Positions 36,802 through 45,952 of a stretch of 64,000 bases of DNA are shown one piece after another. A program made the position numbers and the translations under genes. The DNA comes from Marinobacter piscis (lineage in GTDB: Bacteria > Pseudomonadota > Gammaproteobacteria > Pseudomonadales > Oleiphilaceae). A model generated the notes under the pieces. That model was not told the DNA's origin. It did no database searches and was given only the letters and a program-made list of their open reading frames with translations. The stretch covers positions 496,001-560,000 of the forward strand of contig NZ_VCGX01000002.1 of the NCBI RefSeq assembly GCF_007671655.1, read 5' to 3'. Positions within the stretch are counted from its first letter, which is position 1. Each line of letters begins with the position of its first letter.

Positions 36802-37395
36802 ATGCGTAAGTTAATAAAAAAAATCATCAAAAAAATCTTCCTTTTACTCGTCATGCCTATCTACGTACTGTACAGGTTCTTGAGCTTTTTGAGTTCTCCA
36901 GACGGTACATTTCAGTCATTTTCCCAGGGGCTAAGCCTTATTCCCGGACGAACGGGAGCTTATACCCGGGCTGCCTTTTACCGCCTTGCCTGCCCTAACA
37001 CTTCAGATGATATTTTGATCGGCTTTTTAACCGTACTTTCTCACCGTGATACAACTATTCACCAAGGGGTTTATATCGGGCCACAAAGTAATATCGGAAA
37101 ATGTCTGATTGAAAAAAATACACTCCTGGGCAGCGGCGTACACATTCTGAGCGGGAAGCAACAACATAACTTCAACGATCTGTCCAAACCCATACAGGAT
37201 CAAGGCGGAACCTTCACAAAGATACGCGTTGGAGAGGATTGCTGGATCGGAAACAATGCGGTTGTTATGGCAGATGTCAACAACAGATCCATCGTTGCAG
37301 CTGCTTCAGTGGTCACACGGCCCATTGAGACCTCAGGGGCTATCTGGGCAGGAAACCCTGTCACTAGAATTAATTCACGGATGAAGGAAAACTAG
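36802..37395 (+). CDS. Hexapeptide-repeat (LbH) acyltransferase
   Basis: Acyltransferase of 197 aa of the left-handed beta-helix superfamily. The N-terminus is basic and hydrophobic (KKIIKKIFLLLVMPIYVLYRFL), perhaps a membrane anchor. The C-terminal part has the hexapeptide pattern: VYIGPQSNIGKCLIEKNTLLGSG, then IRVGEDCWIGNNAVVMADV and the end AGNPVTRI, as in O-acetyltransferases of sugar pathways. It probably O- or N-acylates an EPS sugar. It follows the toroid protein gene by one base and precedes the AsnB-like gene by three, so the group is co-transcribed. Confidence 0.82.
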   Translation: MRKLIKKIIKKIFLLLVMPIYVLYRFLSFLSSPDGTFQSFSQGLSLIPGRTGAYTRAAFYRLACPNTSDDILIGFLTVLSHRDTTIHQGVYIGPQSNIGKCLIEKNTLLGSGVHILSGKQQHNFNDLSKPIQDQGGTFTKIRVGEDCWIGNNAVVMADVNNRSIVAAASVVTRPIETSGAIWAGNPVTRINSRMKEN

Positions 37396-37398
37396 CGC

Positions 37399-39123
37399 AT
37401 GTTAAAGCCTAACTCATTTCTTGTAACGATAAGTGTGCCGGATAATTACTCAAACGGTCAAATGAACGCCGGTGCAGATACAACTCTGAAAATACAACAA
37501 GCTAACCCTTACTATATACGACACAAAACCTATGATGACGGGCGCTTCGAGCTATTTTTTGGAGAAAGGAAAGATGCAAAAACTTTCGATTTTTTGACGC
37601 CTGTCAACGGAACCTCCGTGATCTACACAACAGCAGACCACGCACTGACTGTTACTTCAGACATGGCAGGGGCTGAGCCCCTTTTCTACCGCTCTACTAA
37701 CAGCGGCATGCTGTTCTCAAACCGCTTGGAAAACCTGATTGGTACCAGCGACGAGCCCGACTGGAGTGGGATACATTGCTACCTTACCTTCGGCTACACA
37801 CCAGGAGAAAGCACATTTTTTAAAGACGTTTTCCAAACCCTATCAAATCAGACCATCAAAATTGATACTCGAACACTGAGTGTCACGAAGCACATTAGCG
37901 ATATCTCGGAACATAACCAAGCCACGAACAGCCCTGAAAACAAAGGCAAGCAGTTCGCCCACCAGCTAACCAATATCATGCAACAGTACGAGCCAATGGC
38001 TTTAATGATGTCCGCAGGCTGGGATTCAAGAACCCTGCTGGCTCCAGCTGATTCCCCCGTCTGTCTGACTTACACCCACGGAGACACCTCCAGTCGCGAA
38101 TGCACAATTGCAAAGCGGCTTTCGGGCGCTGTCCGAACCGATCACTACTTTAAAGACGTTAAGTCGCTACTTATCAACAACGAACTTCTTGATATTATGC
38201 TTGAGAAGCATGGGCACTGCCTTTTCCCAATCTGGCACTTATCCAGCAAATTGATCTCTGAGCAGTTTTATTTACCCATATCAGGAGGGGTTATTGGTGC
38301 TCGACTAGGGGGGCATAACGGGTTTTCAAGCACCGGAAGCCGCTTTAATAAATCCATCAATTCGTTACATTTCTTCAGCCCAAGACTTATTTCAGAGCGT
38401 AAGATCGTTAAGGACTTCAAAAGAACCTTAAGCCCCCCTCAACAATTTTGGTTTACCAGCAACAAAGGTGCCGCTATTTTTCAAAACTCAGGAACTAATT
38501 TGGAGATATGTCTTCATGAACAGTTAGACAATTTTATTGTCCAGGCGGAAGATTTCTCTTTCGGCATCGAAATGTTTAATTACGAGCATACGAGCCGACA
38601 ATATATGATGAAACAGCCCAGCATGGCGAAACCATTCCACGGATATTACTCACCTTTAAGTCATCCTGATCTTTTAAAAATAGTCTACGCCACCCCCTTT
38701 AAGCAGAGGTTACAAAATCGTTTAACAAAAGAAGTTATTAAAAACTTAAACAATACCTTACTGCATTTTCCGATGGCAGCAACGCTTATTAAAGCAAAGC
38801 ACCCGATCGTCATCCAGGAGCTTTCAAGAGTTGCCCGTATAATATATGAAAAATCCTTTTATCGACTGAAACATAACCGCCCTAGCCTTGGATGGTTTAA
38901 TTATGAACACCTTTATACTGGAGATTTCTTCAAAACAATCATTCACTCCTTAAAATCTGACATCTGGTCTAAGGATCGGATGTTAAGAACCATTGCCTCC
39001 AATCAAAATAATAATATAGATGCCGGTTCTACTATGGACATGATCACTAAAATAAAAACTATAGATTACTACTTATCAAGAAACAGTAGAAATATGGCAA
39101 AGGTCAAAGAGGCAATACAGTGA
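37399..39123 (+). CDS. Asparagine-synthetase-like protein without glutaminase cysteine
   Basis: Protein of 574 aa. The C-terminal synthetase domain has a PP-loop SAGWDSR at residues 205-211, which binds ATP and adenylates a carboxylate in AsnB-type enzymes. The N-terminal domain keeps traces of the Ntn fold (DMAGAEPLFY, SNRLENLI), but the protein does not begin with Met-Cys, so it cannot use the usual Cys2 glutaminase. It may accept another amine, as beta-lactam synthetase does, or free ammonia. The best guess is amide formation on an EPS precursor. Its stop overlaps the start of the CapK-like gene. A paralogue lies at 51476. Confidence 0.72.
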   Translation: MLKPNSFLVTISVPDNYSNGQMNAGADTTLKIQQANPYYIRHKTYDDGRFELFFGERKDAKTFDFLTPVNGTSVIYTTADHALTVTSDMAGAEPLFYRSTNSGMLFSNRLENLIGTSDEPDWSGIHCYLTFGYTPGESTFFKDVFQTLSNQTIKIDTRTLSVTKHISDISEHNQATNSPENKGKQFAHQLTNIMQQYEPMALMMSAGWDSRTLLAPADSPVCLTYTHGDTSSRECTIAKRLSGAVRTDHYFKDVKSLLINNELLDIMLEKHGHCLFPIWHLSSKLISEQFYLPISGGVIGARLGGHNGFSSTGSRFNKSINSLHFFSPRLISERKIVKDFKRTLSPPQQFWFTSNKGAAIFQNSGTNLEICLHEQLDNFIVQAEDFSFGIEMFNYEHTSRQYMMKQPSMAKPFHGYYSPLSHPDLLKIVYATPFKQRLQNRLTKEVIKNLNNTLLHFPMAATLIKAKHPIVIQELSRVARIIYEKSFYRLKHNRPSLGWFNYEHLYTGDFFKTIIHSLKSDIWSKDRMLRTIASNQNNNIDAGSTMDMITKIKTIDYYLSRNSRNMAKVKEAIQ

Positions 39124-40463
39124 ACTTAAAAGAGCGTATATACTACTCGTCTCCAGCCACTATTCAAAATTTTCTCGTTAGCCTCGCTGGAAAAATACAG
39201 TATTCAAAGCGCTATCAAAACCTTCATTCACAAATTATAGAAATTGACCAAATTAATGCTCTTAGCGAAAGAAAAAAAACAGACTCTCAAAATGAAAACA
39301 TCGAGAAAATGATCCGCTTCTGTGGTGACTATATCCCATTCTATCAGAAGCTTTTTGCCAATTACGGCATCAATTACAAACAAATTTCCTCTAAGAGAGA
39401 CCTAAGAAAACTACCCCTGCTTACAAAAAGAACCGTGATAAAAAATATTGATAGTTTAATGAACCCTGCGTCAAAAAAATACATTACACAGAAAACCAGC
39501 GGAACAACAGGCACGCCATTTACCATCCACATGGATAAAGGTACCTACCAGTTAGCAATGGCTCTGCTTGTCGCTCATGAAAATAAGCATGGAGTCTGCT
39601 TCGGATCAAGAAGAGCCACCTTCGCCGGGCGGCTGATAAAAAAGTATTCTGACAACAAGCCTCCTTTTTATCGATTTAATAAATCAGAAAATCAAGCTAT
39701 TTTTTCTACGTATCATTTAAGTCATAGCACACTCAGGCATTACGATAGTGAGCTCGCGGTCTTTGACCCCGAGGAGTTAATTGGCTACCCCTCTGCTATT
39801 TATAACTTAGCAACGCTGTATCTTGAATCTAAAAGAAGCCCATCCTTCAAACCAAAAATTATCGTTACAAACTCTGAAACATTATTTAGTTGGCAAAGAA
39901 ACGCTATAGAGCGTGTATTTGGCTGTACTATTTACGATTATTACGGAACGGCAGAGTACATACTGTTTGCCGGGCAAGAGAAAAACCGGTCCTACTCCGT
40001 TAACCCAATTCTTGGTGTCCATGAGATTATAGATGACCAAGGTCTAGCTTCAACCTCAGGCCGGTTGATAGGATCATCGTTGACAAACACTGTTATGCCG
40101 CTGCTTCGCTATGAAATTGGCGATACCGCTGAGGCGCTTAGCGACTTTTCTATAAAAAATTTTACTGGACGAATAGATGACCAAATACATACACCAGATG
40201 GCCGAAGAATCGGAAGAACCGGAGAAGTTTTTGGTTTTTTTGAAAATATTAAAGAAGCACAAATAATTCAACATAGAGCTGACTATTGCGAAGTACTTAT
40301 CGTGCAGGATAAAAAATATTCAAACTTTCCTGAAAGGCAGATTATAGAGAAGCTCAAAAGCAAGTTTGGAGCCGAAATTTACTTTAAGTTGAGCTACCTG
40401 GACTATATAAAAAAAAGCAAAAACGGTAAATTTAAGGCGGTTAAAAGCTTGATCAATAAATAG
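39120..40463 (+). CDS. CapK/phenylacetate-CoA-ligase-like adenylate-forming enzyme (copy 1)
   Basis: Protein of 447 aa related to CapK, PaaK and coenzyme F390 synthetase. The ATP-binding loop is TSGTTGTPF, the middle motif YDYYGTAEYILFAGQ and the C-terminal part NGKFKAVKSL with a lysine as in the adenylating-domain end. These proteins activate an aromatic or other carboxylate with ATP. GTG start at 39120 overlaps the preceding TGA (GTGA). A close paralogue is encoded at 42173. It may supply an activated acid for substitution of the polysaccharide; the acceptor is not evident. Confidence 0.82.
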   Translation: MNLKERIYYSSPATIQNFLVSLAGKIQYSKRYQNLHSQIIEIDQINALSERKKTDSQNENIEKMIRFCGDYIPFYQKLFANYGINYKQISSKRDLRKLPLLTKRTVIKNIDSLMNPASKKYITQKTSGTTGTPFTIHMDKGTYQLAMALLVAHENKHGVCFGSRRATFAGRLIKKYSDNKPPFYRFNKSENQAIFSTYHLSHSTLRHYDSELAVFDPEELIGYPSAIYNLATLYLESKRSPSFKPKIIVTNSETLFSWQRNAIERVFGCTIYDYYGTAEYILFAGQEKNRSYSVNPILGVHEIIDDQGLASTSGRLIGSSLTNTVMPLLRYEIGDTAEALSDFSIKNFTGRIDDQIHTPDGRRIGRTGEVFGFFENIKEAQIIQHRADYCEVLIVQDKKYSNFPERQIIEKLKSKFGAEIYFKLSYLDYIKKSKNGKFKAVKSLINK

Positions 40464-40573
40464 TTTAAACGCTCCAAAGAAATATTAATTAAATATTTAA
40501 AAGACACATATTTCTTTCGGCACTAGCATCAATATTTAGTAACAAAACCCTATACAATTAAAGAGATTTAATG

Positions 40574-41752
40574 TCACCTAACCTGCAGTTTAATAGGGGA
40601 GTTAGGCGATGCAGGTTTTACGTCACCTGCACTGACGTCTGAATTCACATAATCTGGAATATCAGTACGAATAACTATGTCATCGATAGAGTACCATTCC
40701 TCGTGACGACTCTCGTTCGGATACGTTTGGAAGAAGTCGTTACCACCTATAGCTACAAGGTTCCATTTAGCATCTTCGTCGCGGCTCATTGATGAGCGAA
40801 TCCAGGGCACTTTAGTACTGACAACGATCTGCTGATCGCTCAAAAACATCCGAAACTCACCATCTTTTACATTAGGAGCTGAGTTCATTTTCACGAAAAA
40901 ACCTAACTTTGTCCAAGAATCATCTGGACCAAAAATATTATCGTGCTCAATTTTTTCTGAGTTCTTTGTAATATAACCTCCATTTACACGATCAACGATT
41001 TTGGGATCACTACCATCCTTCCCTAGCCCTGCCAAACTGCTCTTATAGCTCATATTCAAATCGCCGAGGCTGCCTGCCGTAATGAAACGCCCTAGATCAG
41101 ATATATCTTCTTTAGTGAACTTGTAGTTGTCACTGTGGGGGCCGCCTCTGAGAGCAAGGCCGACTCGCATGCCGTAATTATTGAGCTTGTGATCCCATAG
41201 CGCGATAGGTCCGATATTACCATCTGAGAACGCACCATATTCAGAGCCATCACCACTCCAGCTGGATACTCTGAAAATCTTGGATGTAGCACTGGCTAAA
41301 CCTTCTACTTTAGTGCGCGTCCAATTTGGGCCAAAACGTATCCAGAACTCAACATAAAGTTGATCATAACCTTCCGGCAGATATTTGAGCAATATGGATT
41401 CAGAGGCCCAATAGTTCCATCCAGCATCGTAAGAGTCTCGATAACTAACAAAACTTTTGCCTGACCCATTGCGACTTTTGTCTGCGTTTGAAGCCAGTAT
41501 CTCAATGGCTTCGTGCTTCTTGGCGTACCCTTTTGAGGGTGCCCATTGCGGTGCTTGCCTTATAGAGTACCAACCCTTTGGAATAATATGCGTAGCCGCA
41601 CGCTGCACAGTGTCTGTAGAGTGCATAGCGCTTGTCCAATCTGGCTGACTATCAAAATTTTCTTCAAAGATTACGTCAGCCCATGCGCCAGTTGTCGCCA
41701 TCAACGTACCCGCTATAAAACCAAGACCAGAACTTACTTTAAAATTAGCCAT
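40574..41752 (-). CDS. Secreted protein, LamG/lyase-like (copy 1)
   Basis: Exported protein of 392 aa: signal peptide GLGFIAGTLMATTGAWA|DV, then IFEENFDSQPDW. The body has the alternating pattern of a beta-sandwich (QLYVEFWIRF, WTKLGFFVKMN, EEWYSIDDIVI) as seen in concanavalin-like or polysaccharide-lyase jelly-roll domains. No catalytic residues can be assigned. It is a clear paralogue of the product at 45953: both have NFD.QPDW, HE.{2}IL/KA, DDI..(R/L)T and GNDYFQ.YPN. The tail reads SPNSPIKLQVR. It is on the opposite strand to the EPS genes on either side, so it has its own promoter. The EPS itself is a plausible ligand or substrate. Confidence 0.65.
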   Translation of the reverse strand: MANFKVSSGLGFIAGTLMATTGAWADVIFEENFDSQPDWTSAMHSTDTVQRAATHIIPKGWYSIRQAPQWAPSKGYAKKHEAIEILASNADKSRNGSGKSFVSYRDSYDAGWNYWASESILLKYLPEGYDQLYVEFWIRFGPNWTRTKVEGLASATSKIFRVSSWSGDGSEYGAFSDGNIGPIALWDHKLNNYGMRVGLALRGGPHSDNYKFTKEDISDLGRFITAGSLGDLNMSYKSSLAGLGKDGSDPKIVDRVNGGYITKNSEKIEHDNIFGPDDSWTKLGFFVKMNSAPNVKDGEFRMFLSDQQIVVSTKVPWIRSSMSRDEDAKWNLVAIGGNDFFQTYPNESRHEEWYSIDDIVIRTDIPDYVNSDVSAGDVKPASPNSPIKLQVR

Positions 41753-42172
41753 ACTTGTCCTTAACTTAGGTTTAGCATTGGTAGTTTATCATAAAGCCAC
41801 CGTTCAAATATTTTGTTTGTTCATTAGTGAAAGTGCGTTATAACTAATTTTTTAAGACAATCGCATCCCAAATCTCCACAGCTAATTCATGCAGGTCTGT
41901 AGGCTCGCTAAACCAAGTCAACCTTCCATTGTTCTGCCGCTGCGCTACCCAGTATAATTAGAGTACAACGTGATAGTTTTGCGAGACACCCTTGCCTCTG
42001 TGGCCCTGGTTCTGATGAACGGGTCATGGAGGTCTCTTGGCATGGCTTCGCTTCCTTGAGAGTTTAGCATCGAGTCGGGGGCCAGTCAGTCTGAAAGAGG
42101 GGTGAGTTAGATAAAAACCGTCGATTACGGCCACCCGTTAAAATGCGATAAGGGAAAGGGATACCACTAACA
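41753..42172. other. Intergenic region between divergent genes
   Basis: 420 bases without a gene. It holds a fair sigma-70 promoter for the CapK-like gene downstream (see 41929-41958), leaving a long leader of about 200 bases. No clear terminator or conserved motif is evident in that leader. I see nothing recognisable for the minus-strand gene's promoter. Confidence 0.5.
41929..41958 (+). promoter_or_regulatory. Possible sigma-70 promoter for the second CapK-like gene
   Basis: TTGTTC (41929-41934) and TATAAT (41953-41958) with an 18-base spacer. The -10 box is perfect; the -35 is fair. The start codon at 42173 is about 210 bases further on. Confidence 0.4.
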
Positions 42173-43531
42173 ATGAATCTCGCTGAAGAGCTGTACTTTC
42201 GTAGCCCCCCAATGCTGCAGACTTTTCTGATATCTGCGTATGGTTATAAGCTTTATCAAAAGCGATACACAGGTTTATATCATGAAATACGAAAAGAAAT
42301 TGAAGATATAAAAGGGTTCAGTGATCGAAAAATAAAAGAATACCAGGATGAACACCTGCACCATATGGTGGCCTACTGTGCAAGCCAGATCCCCTACTAC
42401 CAAAAACTCTTTGCCGAGCTTGGCCTACGCCCAAAAGACATCACCCAGATTCAAGACCTCAAAAAACTGCCTGTCCTGAATAAACAGGCACTGCTGGAGC
42501 AGGGCCATAATTTTCGACCAAAAAATGCACCAAAACCTTTTATGGTTCAGCATACAAGCGGCAGCACCGGCACCCCTCTAGCACTTGAAGTTGATGAGTG
42601 CACTTACAAGTTGGCTATGGCGTTATTGGTTGATCACGAAGAACATCATGGTGTTCCCTTTGGAGCGAAACGAGCTACCTTCGCAGGAAGAATGCTCAAA
42701 TCTGCTAACGACATGAAACCACCCTTTTCCCGTTTCAACCGAGCTGAAAACCAGAGGCTTTTTTCAAGTTACCACCTCAGCGAAAAAACGTTTCCTTACT
42801 ACCAGAAAGAACTAAATCAATTCCAGCCTCTAGAGCTTATCGGCTATCCATCAGCAATCTATGATCTTGCCACTCAGTACCAGAAATCTAATACAAGGCC
42901 TGGATTTCAGCCAAAAACTATTATTACGAATTCCGAGACACTCCTTCAGTGGCAACGAGAAAAGATTGAATCAGTATTTGGTTGCCAGGTTTATGACTAT
43001 TACGGTACTGCTGAATATGTGCTCTTTGCCGGCCAAGACTCAACAGGGATCTACAATCCCAATCCGATAATTGGTATAACAGAAGTTGAGACAAGTGCAG
43101 ACTCAGTTGATGCAGGCAAACTAATCGCCACAACATTAACAAATAAACAAATGCCATTGCTCAGATACAATCTCGGCGACACAGCAACATTAGCAGACTG
43201 TGCCTTACCAACAACCGGCACGCCCGGATTAAAATCTATCAACGGTAGAGTTGACGACTATATCGAGACAAGCGATGGCCGGCTGATCGGGCGCGTTGAT
43301 CACATTTTTAAAGGTGTGAGTGGGGTTCAAGAAGCACAAATCCAACAACACTCTCCTGGAAAAGCTACAATTAAAATTGTCGCGAATGGGTTTGAAGCGA
43401 TAAATGAAGAACAGCTTATAAATAATCTTCGAAACAGGGCTGGTGAAGAATTCGGTATTGAAATACAATACACAAGTTATATTCCCAGAAGCAGCAATGG
43501 AAAGTTTCGCTCTGTGATAAGATTTAACTAA
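42173..43531 (+). CDS. CapK/phenylacetate-CoA-ligase-like adenylate-forming enzyme (copy 2)
   Basis: Protein of 452 aa and paralogue of the product at 39120: the same start (MNLAEELYFRSPPMLQTFL against MNLKERIYYSSPATIQNFL), the same ATP-binding loop (TSGSTGTPL) and the same YDYYGTAEYVLFAGQ block. It should activate a carboxylate as an adenylate. The C-terminus SSNGKFRSVIRF carries the lysine typical of the family. The following GT2 gene starts 45 bases later, and the two are probably co-transcribed from the promoter at 41929. The reason for two copies is unknown: they may take different acids. Confidence 0.82.
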   Translation: MNLAEELYFRSPPMLQTFLISAYGYKLYQKRYTGLYHEIRKEIEDIKGFSDRKIKEYQDEHLHHMVAYCASQIPYYQKLFAELGLRPKDITQIQDLKKLPVLNKQALLEQGHNFRPKNAPKPFMVQHTSGSTGTPLALEVDECTYKLAMALLVDHEEHHGVPFGAKRATFAGRMLKSANDMKPPFSRFNRAENQRLFSSYHLSEKTFPYYQKELNQFQPLELIGYPSAIYDLATQYQKSNTRPGFQPKTIITNSETLLQWQREKIESVFGCQVYDYYGTAEYVLFAGQDSTGIYNPNPIIGITEVETSADSVDAGKLIATTLTNKQMPLLRYNLGDTATLADCALPTTGTPGLKSINGRVDDYIETSDGRLIGRVDHIFKGVSGVQEAQIQQHSPGKATIKIVANGFEAINEEQLINNLRNRAGEEFGIEIQYTSYIPRSSNGKFRSVIRFN

Positions 43532-43576
43532 TCCCCTTTCAGGGAAAGGGTCGCATATGGATATCGTGGACGTGCT

Positions 43577-44536
43577 ATGGATACTATAAAAGTAAGCGTT
43601 ATTATACCTTTTTATAATGAAGAGCAATTTATTGGACAGTGCCTATCGGCACTCGAAGCCCAAGACTATCCCAGAGAGCTGTTTGAAGTTATTGCAGTTG
43701 ATAACAATTCAACTGACAAAAGCACTGAAATTGCCAAACAATTTAATGTGAATGTCATAAATCAACCTATTGGTACCGTAGGTGCCGTAAGAAATGCTGG
43801 TGCTAAATCGGCGAGAGGTCAGTATCTGGCTTTTATCGATGCAGACTGCATTGTTCAGCCTAACTGGTTGTCGTTAGCCGTTAATGCAATGGAAACGGAA
43901 AATGCTACTTACGGTGGAGGTTATTCTATCAGGAACTCTCCGTATTGGATCGAAAAAGCGTGGCTATTAGAACCCAGAGTTCTACCAAAGGAGCTTTTAG
44001 GCGGCTGCATTTTTATAAAGAAAACGGTATTTTTTGACATATCTGGCTTTGATGAAACGATTACTTCAGGAGAGGATACAAAACTTTCCCAAACATTAAG
44101 GGAAAACAATTACGACGTTAAAATTATATCAGATCTCAACATTATTCATTTGGGAAACCCAGTTACATTAAAACATTTTTTTTACCGGCAAGTATGGCAT
44201 TCTGAAAATTATTTTCAAAACTGGCCTGACACAATAAAGGACCCAACTTTTTATCTTTTGTTGATGTTTATTCTAAGCACCACTTCATTTATAGCCTGCG
44301 TTCTTTCTCGTTCGTCAGCATTAGCTCTTATTTTTTTGACAATCACACTCATCATACCTACTGCCCTCACTGCAAAAAGGCTATTAAGATCTGAAAACGC
44401 CTTAGAAAATATTACTTACCTGCCCGCGATATACTTTCTGGATTTAGTATATCTGGTCGGGCGAACCGCGGGTTTGGCGAAAAGCCTGTCGCGAGCAGTG
44501 CTTGGTTCTCTATTATCCTCTCCTAATCATCAGTAG
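43577..44536 (+). CDS. Family 2 glycosyltransferase with C-terminal membrane segments (copy 2)
   Basis: GT2 enzyme of 319 aa: VSVIIPFYNEEQFIGQC, IAVDNNSTDKS and the metal-binding FIDADC. Two hydrophobic helices (about residues 230-265) lie near the C-terminus, the same plan as the GT2 at 31297, with which it also shares IGTVGAVRNAGA/IGALRNLGV-like segments. It follows the second CapK-like gene by 45 bases. The convergent MurF-like gene ends about 80 bases downstream. Confidence 0.85.
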   Translation: MDTIKVSVIIPFYNEEQFIGQCLSALEAQDYPRELFEVIAVDNNSTDKSTEIAKQFNVNVINQPIGTVGAVRNAGAKSARGQYLAFIDADCIVQPNWLSLAVNAMETENATYGGGYSIRNSPYWIEKAWLLEPRVLPKELLGGCIFIKKTVFFDISGFDETITSGEDTKLSQTLRENNYDVKIISDLNIIHLGNPVTLKHFFYRQVWHSENYFQNWPDTIKDPTFYLLLMFILSTTSFIACVLSRSSALALIFLTITLIIPTALTAKRLLRSENALENITYLPAIYFLDLVYLVGRTAGLAKSLSRAVLGSLLSSPNHQ

Positions 44537-44613
44537 CGAAAATAGAGCATTATGCCTGTGTCCGGCCCACTGGTTCTTAAGTTACTAACGGAACTCAAAT
44601 AGCACTTTCAGCG

Positions 44614-45861
44614 CTAAGCCTCGTATAACATTGGGCAACCACCACAAAAATTGTTAACGCCGCACCGACCAACCCAACAACGCACAGGCTTTTCTGTGTT
44701 ATACATTAGTCTGACGAGGTGGTCCGCTTTATTTGACCCCTTCAGAAGAACGAGATCACCTGGTTCTAGTAGAGAATTCAATACCTCCGATGCTGCCTGA
44801 ATATTTTTAAATGTATAAAGGTTTTTAGCGCTGCTATCATCACATTTTACTTTCGCTGCCCTCGGTGCGTTAGGACCAACAAAAATGACAATATCACTCA
44901 CTTCCATTGCCTGCCTGGCTACCTTGGGATAAAGCTTGGATGCGGACAAAGAATAATCGGAAAGCGTTCCGATTATAATGATCTTTCTGCGTGCCTTTGC
45001 TTCGGCCATAAATTCGAGTGGGGCGTATAGGGACCAGTGCGGCGCTTTCCAGTCATCACGAACAAACGTAATACCATGTCGATTGGATTCGACTTGCATT
45101 CTTCCCTGTGCCGGTTTCACGTCAGTGACAGCAGAGATTGCGATAGTTAACGGTACCCCTGCGGCTAAACCAACCCCCAAAGCGGAAAGAACAGGTAGGG
45201 CCAGGTGTTTGCCATGAAAACCAGTCTTCACCTGATAAACTTCGCCTTCATATTGAACGTCAAGTTTTAAAGGTTCTGGCCACCTGGATCGAGCAGCAAG
45301 AAGCTTTAAAGTCGCCCCTTCTCTTTCTCCTACCCAAATCACCTTCCTGCTGCATGTTTCTCCTATAGCTTTCACAAGCGGATCGTCAATGTTCAGGATC
45401 GCCACACCGTCAGCAGGAAGGGCGGAAATGAGCTTCGCTTTTTCCTTTGCAATCGCATCCAGGCTTCCGAATGCTTTGAAGTGATCCCTCGCCACCAATG
45501 TCAAAACGGCGATATTGGGGACAAATAACTTTAGAGGGGTGTCCAACTCGCCGGGCTCTCCCCCTGATAACTCGAGAACGGCGAACCGGTGCCGGACTCC
45601 AATCCTGAGCACATGCCGGGCTACGCTATGGGAATAGTTTTGAGTCTCAGGGGTGCTGAAACTTCTACCTGCTGTGCTCAAAATACTCGCAGAGAGATCC
45701 TTCGTTGTGGTTTTGCCCGCGCTTCCGGTTATACCAACAAAACACACGCTCTTCCTTCTCGGAGTTAAGGTAAATGCCAACCAAAATCGAAAGAAATGGA
45801 CACAGGAGCGTAAGTGGGGACGAAAATAGTTCCAAACCACCTGTTGGGTACGACGGACCAT
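44614..45861 (-). CDS. MurF-like Mur ligase family protein with four-cysteine C-terminal tail
   Basis: Protein of 415 aa of the Mur ligase superfamily. The ATP loop is GITGSAGKTTTK, the central domain shows LELSGGEPGELD, and a short VLTLVARDHFKAFGS fits the substrate and metal site of MurF; the C-terminal domain has DDWKAPHWSL and PGDLVLLKGSNKADHL. MurF joins an amino acid or peptide to a carboxylate. There are no other murein genes nearby, so it probably ligates an amine to an EPS-linked carboxylate. The protein ends in a cysteine cluster, Cys395, Cys400, Cys406 and Cys409 (C-x4-C-x5-C-x2-C), not normal for MurF. An SD (GGAAGGAG) lies before the ATG. Confidence 0.78.
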   Translation of the reverse strand: MVRRTQQVVWNYFRPHLRSCVHFFRFWLAFTLTPRRKSVCFVGITGSAGKTTTKDLSASILSTAGRSFSTPETQNYSHSVARHVLRIGVRHRFAVLELSGGEPGELDTPLKLFVPNIAVLTLVARDHFKAFGSLDAIAKEKAKLISALPADGVAILNIDDPLVKAIGETCSRKVIWVGEREGATLKLLAARSRWPEPLKLDVQYEGEVYQVKTGFHGKHLALPVLSALGVGLAAGVPLTIAISAVTDVKPAQGRMQVESNRHGITFVRDDWKAPHWSLYAPLEFMAEAKARRKIIIIGTLSDYSLSASKLYPKVARQAMEVSDIVIFVGPNAPRAAKVKCDDSSAKNLYTFKNIQAASEVLNSLLEPGDLVLLKGSNKADHLVRLMYNTEKPVRCWVGRCGVNNFCGGCPMLYEA

Positions 45862-45952
45862 TTATTTCTCCTTCCCTGGAATGTATAAGAGTTGAGCTGA
45901 AGCCTAAGTAGCTCTCTGTGGTATTCCCGCTACTGATAACAGAGCGGCGTAG

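Noticed and set aside
40477-40520. AT-rich inverted repeat between the first CapK-like gene and the convergent secreted protein gene
   Set aside because: AAAGAAATAT and ATATTTCTTT can pair, but the stem is AT-only with a long loop; too weak to call a terminator.
42038-42053. Possible sigma-54 promoter upstream of the second CapK-like gene (TGGCATGGCTTCGCT)
   Set aside because: GG and GC are separated by 9 bases instead of the 10 that sigma-54 needs.
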